Origin: Tritrichomonas musculus
Lineage: Eukaryota; Parabasalia; Tritrichomonadida; Tritrichomonadidae
DNA length: 64,000 bases
Assembly: GCA_039105265.1 (NCBI GenBank)
Contig: JAPFFF010000009.1
Coordinates: 3,782,001 to 3,846,000, forward strand
Reading direction: 5' to 3'
Of the stretch, positions 1 to 9,034 are shown one piece after another. Each line of letters starts with the position of its first letter. The first letter of the stretch is position 1. The notes beneath the pieces were generated by a model that saw only the letters and a program-made list of their open reading frames with translations, searched no databases and was not told where the DNA came from. A program made the translations under genes and the position numbers.

Positions 1-1017
1 ATTTATATATATAATAAATAATTATAAACTAAAAAAGTAATAAAATAACACATAAATTAAATATATAGCAGGATATAATTATTTTAAATTCAAATTTCAA
101 AAAAATGATGATAAAAAAAAATCCAACTCAAGAATTCACACCAAATTTAGATATTTTCTTAATTATACGATCATGAAACAAATATATAAGTTTGGGAAGT
201 TTCTAGCGTTTTTTTAAATTTGGCTTTATGTTTTTGACAAATACGTTATTTTGGCTGACCTATCTTTTCACATGTGTCTTTTGTATCATTCATTTTTTCC
301 CTTTAATTAAATGTGGTTTAATATTGATTAATAAATTCACCTTTATTTAAAGAAATGATCATTTAAAGGGAAAACGGTGCGATTTTTCCTTTAAGAAAAA
401 CTGTTTAAAAACAACATTCAAAGGTAAAAATTGATCACTTTAAGAAAGGGGATCAGAAATCGGCGGTTATGGAAAATCGAATTCTTCAATATAACTTATA
501 TTAATAAGAATACTATTTAATATTTAATAAAATTTATTTGGTAAAAACCAAATCGAATGTAGGGGTTTTGAGATATAAAAATCTTAAGAAAAAGTTTCTC
601 ATTTGAAAGCTTATTCGGTTGTATCAATTCAAATCATCAACGCAAATTGAGAGGCTCTCTGCGAAAATACATTTATCTTATAAAATAATTGTCAAAAACA
701 AATCTAGTCAATTTAAACTTTTTCAGAGACGTGCAACTATTCAAATAATAAACGTTCTCCTATTCAAAAAATAACATACTGGATTTGTACCATAAGCGAA
801 GACTCAATTGAGAGGCCTATTTCCTTGAAATTGAAGCTATATATTAGTATATATATAGCCTAAACATTTTAATCGAATGGATAATATTTATTAAGGGTAA
901 AGTTGGTTCTTGAACTTTTTAATGAATAAACTATTCAAAATATTGAAAAACTATACCCTTAAATTTGAAGAAAAAGCTGATTATTATACATTGAAAAAGT
1001 AGAAATCATAGAAAAAA
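1..1017. other. AT-rich non-coding stretch
   Basis: No convincing coding region on either strand; both are interrupted often and composition is strongly AT-rich. The only structured part I see is a dispersed repeat copy at about 683-792, listed separately. Confidence 0.6.
683..792 (-). repeat. Dispersed repeat copy (inverted relative to 8339-8448)
   Basis: About 110 bp that is the reverse complement of 8339-8448 with few differences. The outer end reads GGTACAAATCCAGTATGTTA on the minus strand. The same kind of end (TTTGTACC next to TTAA or a near match) occurs at 56076 and 56508, so this is probably the end of a short non-autonomous DNA transposon. The opposite end of this copy could not be found. 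Confidence 0.7.
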
Positions 1018-1783
1018 CCTGGGCTTTTCTGTCCAAACGGATTTCATTCAAAAAGTTTTAAAAAATATCCAATGGACAGGAAAATTTTCTCGTTATATTT
1101 TGAAAACTTTACACTGTCCAAAATGTCCAAAAATGTCCATTTGACTCAAACACGGACAGAACATTCAATATTTTCATTGAACTACCTCAAAAATATTAAT
1201 GTTCTTTTTTATTGTTTTATACTTTAGCTTTTGAATTATCCAAAAAATAATAATAAAAAAATTATTTTTGAATAAAATTTAATCGTTCATATTTTAAAAA
1301 AATGAAATTAAATGATAATTTGGTTCTTATTAAAAACAAATATAAATTCAAATTTTTCTAAAATTGATAAGGTTATAAGAACGATAATATTTTTTTTAAA
1401 ATGCATTTTAATAACTTCGTTAAATAAAATGTTGGATTCAAAAATACCTATATTATATATATATTAAGAGTTGTAAAACTAATAATGATAATAATAATAA
1501 GTTATTTATTGATGGAATTTCAAAATATTGTTATTTTTATTGATAAATGAAATTCAATTAATTTCGCAATAAGAGAATATTCTTTAACTATATGTAAGAA
1601 CAATCAAAAATGCTAAATATTTTATGATTATATAAAATGTCCAAAAAATGTTCGTTATGGACATTTATTTCAATTATTTGAGAGTTTATCGATTAAAATA
1701 ACCGCTTTCTATCCATAAAAAGTGACGCCTTGTTTCAAAAAGTTAGAAATGGACAGAAAATTTTATGGACAGAAAAGCCCAGG
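1018..1783. mobile_element. MITE-like element with 18-bp terminal inverted repeats
   Basis: The left end at 1018-1035 reads CCTGGGCTTTTCTGTCCA and the right end at 1766-1783 is its exact reverse complement. The 766-bp interior has no coding capacity. It carries repeated subterminal TGTCCA/TGGACA words near both ends (for example around 1070-1140 and 1640-1665), which could be transposase-binding sites. Six A residues flank each side, compatible with a target duplication but not proof because A runs are common here. The superfamily cannot be assigned from the termini alone. Confidence 0.8.
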
Positions 1784-2229
1784 AAAAAACTTTTCTGGAA
1801 AAATCATTTTTAAAATATTTGATTATAGTGGGGAATATTAAATGCGTTTAAAATATAATATTGAAAAATAATAATTTATTAAATGAATAAAATAATAAGA
1901 TACCAGTAAATAATACTAGTAAATCCATATCAAAGATAAAAAGCAATAAAATTTTTAAATTTTCGGAAATTTAATGAATTTTTTTTAAACGTATAGTGGC
2001 CCAAATATGATATCGCCTTTATATTATTAAAAAATATAATAAAACAATATAAATTATGTTATTTATAAATTTATCTAATAATATAAAAGTAAATATTAAT
2101 AAATATTTAAAAATAACCAGGATTTAATAAGAAAACTATATTTTAAACATGTGCTAAATATTTAAATAATTTTAAACAATTATTTTCAATGAATTGTAAC
2201 AAAACTATTGCCCTTTGTATAATTATAAT
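1784..2229. other. Intergenic region upstream of the first C2-like gene
   Basis: AT-rich with no coding signal. An ACGTTTA-type word (TAAACGT at 1986-1992) lies here, about 240 bp upstream of the next start codon and in the opposite orientation, so its relevance is doubtful. Confidence 0.5.
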
Positions 2230-2832
2230 ATGTCTCTTCTGCATTTTGAGATTAGGTATGTCCGCTTAAATCCAAGAAAAAACAGAAATAAAAACGACTT
2301 AAGAATTAGCTTTACTACGTTACCTGATCATCAAAAAGATAATTTTACTTTTCCATTCAGTAAAATGAACTTCTTAAACCACGAGTTCCTTATCAATTAT
2401 AACAGATCTGTAAAAGAAATATTGTTTGTTATCCGAGAAAAAGATTACTTCAATGGGCACCCAATTGTTGGGAGAACCTTGATTTTAGCCGAAAGTATCC
2501 CCAAAGACCAAGTGCTTGAAAAAGAGTACGATATTTTTGAAACCCAATCAGAAGGTCTAAACGATAAATTCATAAAGGTTGGCGTCATTGGAATAAAATC
2601 ATATTTTGATAATTCTTCAAATCCCAAAAAAATATCATCATCCAACACGATGCCAACTTTATCAGAAATACCAGCTTATGATCTGCCTGTCAATGAAAGG
2701 CCTTCTGGCTCATTCTTTCGAGGTATAACATCATTGTTTCAAAAAGGCCGAAATTATAATGATATGGATGATAGCCAAAGAGGATGCATTTCAGGAAGTA
2801 AAAGCGATTTTATTTTTATGAATCCAAAATAA
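2230..2832 (+). CDS. Small C2-like protein, paralogue 1
   Basis: A 200-residue protein. The first ATG is at 2230 (MSLLHFEIRY); the frame is open a little further upstream but without an ATG. The first 130 residues alternate short hydrophobic strands and polar loops (LRISFTTL, EILFVIREK, RTLILAES, IKVGVIGIKSYF), a pattern I read as a C2-like beta-sandwich, an inference without a database match. A low-complexity tail of about 70 residues follows and ends in GSKSDFIFMNPK. There is no signal peptide or membrane segment. The gene downstream at 3386 encodes a clear paralogue in the same orientation, so the pair arose by tandem duplication. The stop codon forms TAAA, the trichomonad-type polyadenylation signal. 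The function is unknown; membrane or phospholipid binding would be the guess for a C2 fold. Confidence 0.75.
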   Translation: MSLLHFEIRYVRLNPRKNRNKNDLRISFTTLPDHQKDNFTFPFSKMNFLNHEFLINYNRSVKEILFVIREKDYFNGHPIVGRTLILAESIPKDQVLEKEYDIFETQSEGLNDKFIKVGVIGIKSYFDNSSNPKKISSSNTMPTLSEIPAYDLPVNERPSGSFFRGITSLFQKGRNYNDMDDSQRGCISGSKSDFIFMNPK

Positions 2833-3385
2833 AGCATTTTTACAAACTTGAATAAAAATATATATTTTAAAGAAATGTTTTGATCAAGTTTTTAAACATG
2901 CATACACTTATGTTCTTTGTTTTCACTTTTTCCCAAATTTTTTAAATTTAATATTTCAACTATATAATTAAAAAAAACACTCACAATTATTGTGATACTG
3001 TCAAAATAATTCAAAGAATTGAGCGTTTAAAAGGTCTAAGATAAATTTTTTTTATTCAATTAACTTTTCTATTCATTGAAATATTCTTTCTTTCAAAACA
3101 TCCATATCTTAATATTTAATTTTATTTTCTCTTTTTTTATCTATAACAAGCTTCATAAATAATAAATATGATAAAAATAATCTAATATTTTGCATTATTA
3201 TAATAAAGCATTATTGAAAAATTCTAAATAATATTTAAATGTCATTTAAATAAATAGAGAGACAAATGTTCGATAAATTCAATTATACCATTTAAATTGA
3301 ATAAAAATTATTCAATTTAGGGACGTTTAATTATTGAAAAAACGATTAATTTCCATAGAAAATTAGCCAAGTGATATATAAGGAA
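2833..3385. other. Intergenic region between the C2-like paralogues
   Basis: About 550 bp of AT-rich DNA with no coding signal. It ends with the ACGTTTA motif at 3323-3329, 57 bp upstream of the next ATG. Confidence 0.5.
3323..3329 (+). promoter_or_regulatory. ACGTTTA promoter-type motif
   Basis: ACGTTTA lies 57-63 bp upstream of the ATG at 3386. The same word lies 14-33 bp upstream of the start codons at 57059, 60565, 60484 (minus) and 10054 (minus), which suggests a shared promoter element. Myb-type factors recognise AACG-like cores in trichomonads, but linking this word to them is inference. Confidence 0.4.
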
Positions 3386-3994
3386 ATGAGTATTCTCCAC
3401 TTTGTTGTCAACTACATTCATTTTGACCAACCGGTTGTGAAACCAAAAGATGATCTCAGAATTAGTTTCACATCATTATCTAGCCACCAAAAAGGTAATT
3501 TTACAACTCAAAGCTCAAAGATGAATTTTATTAATCAAGAATTCACAATTAACATAGATCAATTTGTAAAAGAGCTTTTGATTATTATCAGAAGAAAAAG
3601 TTACTTGAATGGTGACCCGATTCTTGGAAAAGTTCTATTTTTAACTGATACAATCCCACAAGGCCAAGTTTTAGAAAAAGAAATCGATATTTTGGAAATT
3701 ATTCAAGGCAGTAACCAAGTTGTCAAAATTGGAGCAATGGGCATAAGAGCTTTTATTGATAACTACGTGAATCCTAAGGCTAAAATCAATTCTTCTTATT
3801 CTATGCCAGCTCTTTCAGATATACCAGCTTTTGACACAATACCACCAGATGAGAATTCTCCATCTTCGTTCTTTCAAAATTTGGCATCAAAATTTAAGAA
3901 AAATAAAAACTTTGTCGAAATAGATGGTGATCAGAAATCTCAAATTTCTGGCAGTAAGAGTAGTTTCACTTTTCTTGATCCAGGCTTATATTAA
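3386..3994 (+). CDS. Small C2-like protein, paralogue 2
   Basis: A 202-residue protein whose first ATG is at 3386 (MSILHFVVNY). It aligns along its whole length with the protein encoded at 2230: DDLRISFTSL matches NDLRISFTTL, SKMNFINQEF matches SKMNFLNHEF, GQVLEKEIDI matches DQVLEKEYDI, and both end in GSKS followed by a hydrophobic F-rich end. Conservation covers both the putative beta-sandwich (residues 1-130) and the Ser/Pro-containing tail, so both parts are probably functional. There is no signal peptide or membrane segment. The stop forms TAAA. A TTAA-flanked transposon is inserted 33 bp after the stop codon, which may alter the 3' end of the transcript. The function is unknown. Confidence 0.75.
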   Translation: MSILHFVVNYIHFDQPVVKPKDDLRISFTSLSSHQKGNFTTQSSKMNFINQEFTINIDQFVKELLIIIRRKSYLNGDPILGKVLFLTDTIPQGQVLEKEIDILEIIQGSNQVVKIGAMGIRAFIDNYVNPKAKINSSYSMPALSDIPAFDTIPPDENSPSSFFQNLASKFKKNKNFVEIDGDQKSQISGSKSSFTFLDPGLY

Positions 3995-4030
3995 ATATTA
4001 TCTTTTACATTGCATTTTAAAACATATTAA

Positions 4031-4849
4031 GGTAAAAATGCCATACGTTAAGCAACCGCTTTTATTTTCTGACACTATTTATTGTGACATGTTAAGTAAA
4101 ATTATTTTTTTTTCTATTTTTTGTTTTTATTAAAGAATACATTTTTTATTAACAAATCCTTTTAATTCCACTCCCAAAAAGGCCCAATTTGTTTTGATTA
4201 CATTGAATTTGCTGACTACATGGACGTAAATCAATTTAATATTTTATGCTTTCCAATTATATCTCATCAAAAAAAAAAAAAATTGTTATATTATTGATGG
4301 AGACAAATTGGTAAGGAGTTTTCATCACACATGCGACAGAATTTCTCTTTGTTTACAGTTTTTTACAAATAATATTATTAAAATATTACGAAAACGATAA
4401 AAAAAATTAGTTTTAATGGCAATATCACATTTTTCATAGAAATCAAATCAATATTTTATAAGAAGAAACGAATCTTATTAAATTCATTGTATATTTATTT
4501 TTTCTATTACTACTTTTTTTATAATTTAGTAAAATTTTTGTGATAATTATTGATATTATATTTTGAAATTTAATATAAATTACATAATCTTTCTCTTCTT
4601 TATAATAATTCGAATATAAATCTAAAACTCTTTTTTGTTCAAATATTAATTGAAAAAGTTGATAAACTAGATTTATAATTGAAAAATTTAATTATTAAAA
4701 TTTTCGTTTCAAATTGAATATAAAAATATTTTATAAAGTTCAGAAATTCAAATCTGACATATATTGAAATTAAAACTTTTTCTGGGAGGGTGCTTTTCTT
4801 AAATTTTTAACGTACTCTTTCTCAATTTTTAACGTATGGCATTTTTACC
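4031..4849. mobile_element. Non-autonomous TTAA-target DNA transposon (MITE-like)
   Basis: The ends at 4031-4051 and 4829-4849 are perfect 21-bp inverted repeats beginning GGTAAAAATGCCATACGTTA. Each is flanked by TTAA (4027-4030 and 4850-4853), the target duplication typical of piggyBac-like transposons. The 819-bp interior is AT-rich without coding capacity. Near the right end, AACTTTTTCTGGGAGGG at 4774-4790 recurs at 56021-56037, again just inside a TTAA-flanked end. The perfect ends and duplication suggest a fairly recent insertion between the C2-like gene and the tRNA gene. Assignment to piggyBac rests only on TTAA and is inference. Confidence 0.85.
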
Positions 4850-4943
4850 TTAAATTATAATTAGCTTTTTTTTATTAGCATTTGACGAAAAATGATACTT
4901 ATATTTAATCATTTTTAGAAAATATGAATTTGATATATAACTT

Positions 4944-4952
4944 AAAAAAAAA
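4944..4952 (-). terminator. Pol III T-run terminator of tRNA-Leu
   Basis: Nine consecutive T residues on the minus strand immediately after the tRNA discriminator base, the standard RNA polymerase III termination signal. Confidence 0.85.
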
Positions 4953-5032
4953 TGGTTGCTGCGGGGTTCGAACCCGCGCCCTTTCGGACTAGTGCCTAAA
5001 ACTAGCGCCTTAGACCTCTCGGCCAAACAACC
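4953..5032 (-). tRNA. tRNA-Leu (anticodon UAG)
   Basis: An 80-nt gene on the minus strand. The acceptor arms GGTTGTT and AGCAACC pair with one G-T wobble. The D arm contains GCCGAGAGGTCTAAGGC. The anticodon stem CTAGT/ACTAG encloses TTTAGGC, giving anticodon UAG, which reads CUA. A short variable arm (CCGAAAGG) follows, as expected for a leucine tRNA, then the T arm GCGGGTTCGAACCCCGC with a canonical B box. The discriminator base is A, CCA is not encoded, and no intron is present. A run of nine T residues on the minus strand follows directly (4944-4952) and serves as the Pol III terminator. Confidence 0.97.
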
Positions 5033-5274
5033 TATATACCCTTTCAATACTTAATTTTCTTTTATATAATTCTCATAAAAAAATTTTGTTTTTTCTGTAT
5101 GATTCAATTTATGCTAGAGAGATTAGAACAATAACTTGAATTTTTTATATTCTATTTATGCATTATGGTAAAAACACAAAGATATTGCTTTTTGATTTCG
5201 ATATTTTTTTATTTATATTATTTCTTATTGAACAAAAAAGAATTATCAAATATTTATATGCAATCTGTTTTTCA
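5033..5274. other. AT-rich spacer
   Basis: Between the tRNA gene and the TATCGATA cluster. Nothing recognisable on either strand. Confidence 0.5.
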
Positions 5275-5445
5275 CAGGGTTGCTTATCGATATTATCCGA
5301 TAACGGTTATGATCGTCCAATAAATATCGATATTATCTGATAAACTTTCGATGACAGATAAATATCGATAAAAGAAAAATTTTATCGATAAATTTTTTAT
5401 CTGATTAAAAATTTGTATCCGATAATTACCGGCTCAGGAATCGAG
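5275..5445. repeat. Cluster of TATCGATA / TATCNGATAA words
   Basis: At least seven copies of TATCGAT-like or TATC(C/T)GATA words fall within 170 bp, including a degenerate direct repeat of about 45 bp (around 5285 and 5330, both with ATCGATATTATCYGATAA). A related set with GATATCA and CTCGAGA words occurs at 35570-35945. This may be a decayed minisatellite or a cluster of protein-binding sites; the sequence does not decide. Confidence 0.5.
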
Positions 5446-6239
5446 TATTAGAAAAATCAAACTTTTTTGTTGGTGATATGATGAAACTTTTTGAATACAA
5501 ATGACCGTTAAGATGGAATAACTTTTTGAGAAGAATGGTGATCGTCCTTCACGAAGTTTTTGAGGTCAATTAAAAAAACGTTTTAAAGATCAATTTGTTA
5601 TCGTTTTTCTTTAATAAAAAGGCGTTTTTTTTTTTTTTTCCATTATTTTTTTTTTTTTTTTTTTACATAGTGGTCATTTGTATAGGGCTTCTCCCACCGT
5701 AGTTGGTTTGATTCCAGCCTTCTACGCCTTTAGTGGAAGCTAGACAGGGCGGCGGCTGAAAAGATTCCATCCTATTCCGCCATTATTACAATCGATGTTT
5801 TAATGGTCTTCTGAATGGACTTTTCCTATCGCAGTTGATTTGATTCTGGTTTTCTACATCTTTAGTAGAAGGAGGATCTGACAAAAACTAAGAAATCTAA
5901 TTCAAATCGTGTTGATGCAGATTCAAGAAAAATAACATTTACAAATCAACAATTAATTCAAAAATATTGGAATTACTGATTTCATTTCCATGATTAAAAC
6001 ATTCGAACGAATGAAATGAATAAATGAATTGAACGAATAGAATGAAACGACCTTGTTGTGAATATTATTGAATGTTGTAATTGAAGGGAATGAAAACAAG
6101 AAAGTGGTGTTTATCGTGCTCTTCACCTTTAAATGAAAAATGCGTGATTGTTGTTAATGATTATAATGTTGCTTATTACTGATTGATTTGTCACTTTTGC
6201 ATTAGAAATGGAATAGATTGGTGTTGAGAACTAAACTTT
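5446..6239. other. Non-coding DNA with T tracts and a diverged direct repeat
   Basis: Two long T tracts (5627-5665) are followed by two direct copies of a segment of about 58 bp at 5685-5742 and 5818-5875, roughly 70 per cent identical and 133 bp apart. The first copy contains GGTTTGATTCC, one base from a tRNA-type B box. After 5880 only AT-rich, low-complexity sequence remains. No coding region is supported. Confidence 0.5.
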
Positions 6240-6535
6240 TAACATTATTTTTGGCTGTTGTTAATAGATGATGATAAATGATGTTGGTAAATGATTATGC
6301 TGATAGGTGATGTTGTTGGTAAATGATGGTGATGCTGTTAATGATGCGGTTGGTTAATGTTAATGATAGATGCAGATGCTGTTGTTAATGATAGATGCAG
6401 TCGTTGATAGATGATACTGACGATTAATGTTGCTAATAATGTTAATGCTGCTGTTGTTGTTGATGCTAATAATGTTGATAGATGCTGATGTTAATTGTTG
6501 TTGTTAATGTTATTGATTGCTGATTGCTGGATTGC
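6240..6535. repeat. Imperfect GTT/GAT/AAT-rich simple repeat
   Basis: About 300 bp built from variants of GTTGTTAATGATAGATGCTG-like words, with marked strand asymmetry (G and T on the plus strand, little C). It looks like a diverged microsatellite beside the old Polinton remnant. Confidence 0.7.
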
Positions 6536-6556
6536 TTCATAAAATAAAAATATATA

Positions 6557-6628
6557 ATTGAATGGTTTACATTTATTTTTATTGAATGGTTTACATTTAT
6601 TTTTATTGAATGGTTTATATTTATTATT
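6557..6628. repeat. Three tandem copies of a 24-bp unit
   Basis: The unit ATTGAATGGTTTACATTTAT (first 20 of 24 bases) starts at 6557, 6581 and 6605. The first two copies are identical and the third differs slightly and is partial. The array abuts the first helicase-like frame of the old Polinton fragment. Confidence 0.85.
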
Positions 6629-7161
6629 TACTCTATCTTAACTAAACTATATACTCTTTGCTTCTTTCCTTTCTCTCTAATATACTTACTTCTTATTTCA
6701 TATCCTTCGGGCACATCCATCTCGTTTTTAAACTTAAAGTGCTGATATAACTGTTTTTTGCCATTAAACTCTCTGTTCAAATCATTTTCGTTTATCATTA
6801 TTGTATCCTTATTTGTTTCTTCCTCCTGTTCTGTCTCTTCAACAATAACTTCTCCAATCTTGCTCATGTATCTTATCCATGAATCTTTGTCCATTGATTG
6901 CCATGCATTAGCTCTCAATTGGTTTAATCTTGTCTTATATCTGTTCTTGGCTACCTTGTATGTAAACTTCTCTTCTGGTACCTTTACTTGTCTCATGTAA
7001 AGATAAGCTGTCGAATCTTCGTTCCTGTTTCGTCCTACGAACTGTTCAACTGATGATACGGTATCTAATGGGGCCTGAATGAATATAGACAATAGATTTT
7101 CCTTCAGTGACTGACCTGATTGGATACATCGAGTAGCAATAACTATATCAACGTCCTCCAT
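6628..7161 (-). pseudogene. Polinton helicase-like frame (C-terminal motor lobe)
   Basis: A 177-residue frame in the old Polinton fragment. It contains VDIVIATRCIQSGQSL and SVEQFVGRNRNED, which fit the late motifs of superfamily 2 helicases (motif V and the arginine-rich motif VI, of the UL9/herpesvirus origin-binding type), followed by a charged C-terminal region. It probably belonged to the element's replication helicase. Part of a fossil element. Confidence 0.6.
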
Positions 7162-7204
7162 GCTAACAAACTTGCCTTCATCACTTATCTCTACTTCCTT
7201 CTTA

Positions 7205-8005
7205 TCACTTAATATCGATACACTCCTTTAATCGTTCACATTCATTCTTGTCTTCTATCTTAATCAATATCTTATCATACCTCTTTATCTCTTCTAGTAC
7301 TTGCTTAGCTATAGTCTCTCTTTGCTCTTGCATATTGCTTCTCAGCTTATATAGATATATCGTTCTGTGGTATTTGATGTCGGCTAATGGGTTTATCTTT
7401 TCGTATTCTTCAAAGACAGATAAGCAAGAAATGTCAGATGCTGTAGCAGTAATCAAGCCTACTTTATTGAATTCTCGGCAAATCTCTATTAACGATGTGT
7501 GTTCTAGTAGTAGGTGTGCTCCATCAATAAGGAGTGTGTATTCACTGTTGAAATCTATTTGGTGGTGATAGAAATGCTCTATGATTCCTCCAAGACACTT
7601 AGATGCGGTAGAGAATGTAGTTATAACAACAGGTAGAAAGTGCTTGATGGCTTCCTTAAACTCTTTAAAAGCCTCTTCCTTGACACATAACTTTATCATT
7701 TCATCTATGTTCTCGGGGTGATTGTTGTGTAATGCTACATACAACTTAGAGTAGAACTCCGCAGCGATGTTAATGGTAGGTACGATGAGTATGAACTTGT
7801 TATCAGGTACTGTGTTATAGATCCATTTCCTTATTGCTGTTGATTTGCCTGAACCAATAGGCGCTTGGCAGATGAACTTCTTTATAGCCTTCTCTATGGT
7901 TATCTCTTCTTCTTCTGAGCTCAAGCCGCTTTTAGTATAAGTGATTTCATATGATAGAAAACACAACACCCTCATAAGCACAAATACACATCCAATTAAA
8001 TACAC
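7205..8005 (-). pseudogene. Polinton helicase-like frame (N-terminal ATPase lobe)
   Basis: A 266-residue frame in the same fossil. It has a P-loop (CQAPIGSGKSTAIRKW), an ILIVPTINIAAEFYSKLY stretch like motif Ia, an acidic LLIDGAHLLLE stretch where motif II is expected, and a VGLITATASD stretch like motif III. This identifies the ATPase lobe of a superfamily 2 helicase, a component known from some Polintons and large DNA viruses. Confidence 0.6.
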
Positions 8006-8298
8006 ATTATTTGTTTTCTTTTTTTGTTTTTATTCTTGTTCAAATAATACTAGGTTCTTAATGGTATTATTCTTATGAAGATAAATATTTTGTCACGTTA
8101 CTGGAACAAAATCTGGCGCTTAGTAAAGAAGCCTGTGTATTATGTGGCATAGCGTGACACAAATGCACAGGGTATAGGCAGAGGGAACATAGCGACCCGC
8201 GGCAGTATGCGAGGCTCCAAGCGAAGGCGTGCCTGAGCTTGGCTGCGGAGCGTATAGGCGGTGGGAGAGAAGCGAACCACTGCCTATACTATACTACT

Positions 8299-8958
8299 AA
8301 TAGCACTTTAGCAAAAAAAAAAATCCAATAATTATTAAGGTACAAATCAAGTACGTTATTTTTTGAATAGGAGAACATTTATTATTTGAATAGTTGCATG
8401 TCTCTGAAAAAGTTTAAATTGACTAGGTTTGTTTTTGACATTTATTTTACAATTTAAATAAACATTATGATATGTTATATGAAATGGATGAAAATAATCG
8501 TTTTTTATTTAACATTTCATCTTATTCTTTGAGAATGTCAAAAAAATTGCGGTTACTAAACGTACTGGATTTGTACAAATCTTAAGATTTTTAATTTATT
8601 ATAAAATATGAAAATAACTAAAAAATCATAAAATATATTTTATATATTTTTTTGTAAGATAATTTAAGGTTCTCCTTCTCTAAAAAAAAAGTAAATTATT
8701 CAATATTGAATTAACTCATAGAATATATAATTCAATAGAGCATTTTTCTGAAAAAGTTTTGGTTAAAAATATAAAAAATAGACCTTAACGATTAAATCTT
8801 ATTTTTTTCAAATTTTTTTTTTGAATTTTTAAAGAGGTGCGGACACGGTGAAGTGAAATAGATTCTCTCCAAAATTGGTATACAATCATTATTTTTATAA
8901 GGATTAAAAATATATTAATTTTATTAAATTTCGTTTAGCCGATGCCTGTTGAATATTA
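8299..8958. other. Spacer between Polinton remnant and mariner
   Basis: Contains the dispersed repeat at 8339-8576 and otherwise AT-rich sequence. No coding region is supported. Confidence 0.5.
8339..8576. mobile_element. Short MITE-like repeat with GTAC-ended inverted termini
   Basis: The left end GGTACAAATCAAGTACGTTA follows TTAA (8335-8338). The right end AACGTACTGGATTTGTAC (8559-8576) is its approximate reverse complement, with another TTAA a few bases outside (8582-8585). The first 110 bp are shared with 683-792 in inverted orientation. It is probably related to the TTAA element at 4031-4849 by terminal structure, although the exact right boundary is uncertain. Confidence 0.6.
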
Positions 8959-9034
8959 TAGGTCATTCAATAAGTTCGTAACTCTGAAATATTTCAACAC
9001 ACAATAAATGAAAATAAAATTAAAATTGTTTATT

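Larger units (their letters stand above)
6628..8298 (-). mobile_element. Remnant of an old Maverick/Polinton (one terminus plus helicase region)
   Basis: The outer end at 8283-8298 reads CCTATACTATACTACT, identical to the terminal 16 bases of the large Maverick at 35191-35206. About 200 bp of terminal-repeat-like sequence (roughly 8100-8298) contains the same CCAAGCGAAGGCG and CCTGAGCTTGG words but otherwise differs, so it is a related, distinct family. Inward of it lie helicase-like frames on the minus strand. Only one end of the element is present. It is broken, with at least a couple of interruptions, and appears clearly older than the 24.6-kb element. Confidence 0.8.

Noticed and set aside
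3924-4133. 69-residue reading frame overlapping the end of a C2-like gene
   Set aside because: Shadow of the real gene that continues into the transposon end.
4850-5047. 65-residue minus-strand reading frame
   Set aside because: It runs through the tRNA-Leu gene; the peptide AERSKALVLGTSPKGRGFEP is the usual translation of a tRNA, not a protein.
5158-5340. 60-residue plus-strand reading frame
   Set aside because: AT-rich, low-complexity peptide that ends within the TATCGATA cluster, with no protein-like pattern.
6240-6535. A CRISPR-like array
   Set aside because: The repeats are imperfect triplet-type words without constant spacers; no CRISPR exists here.
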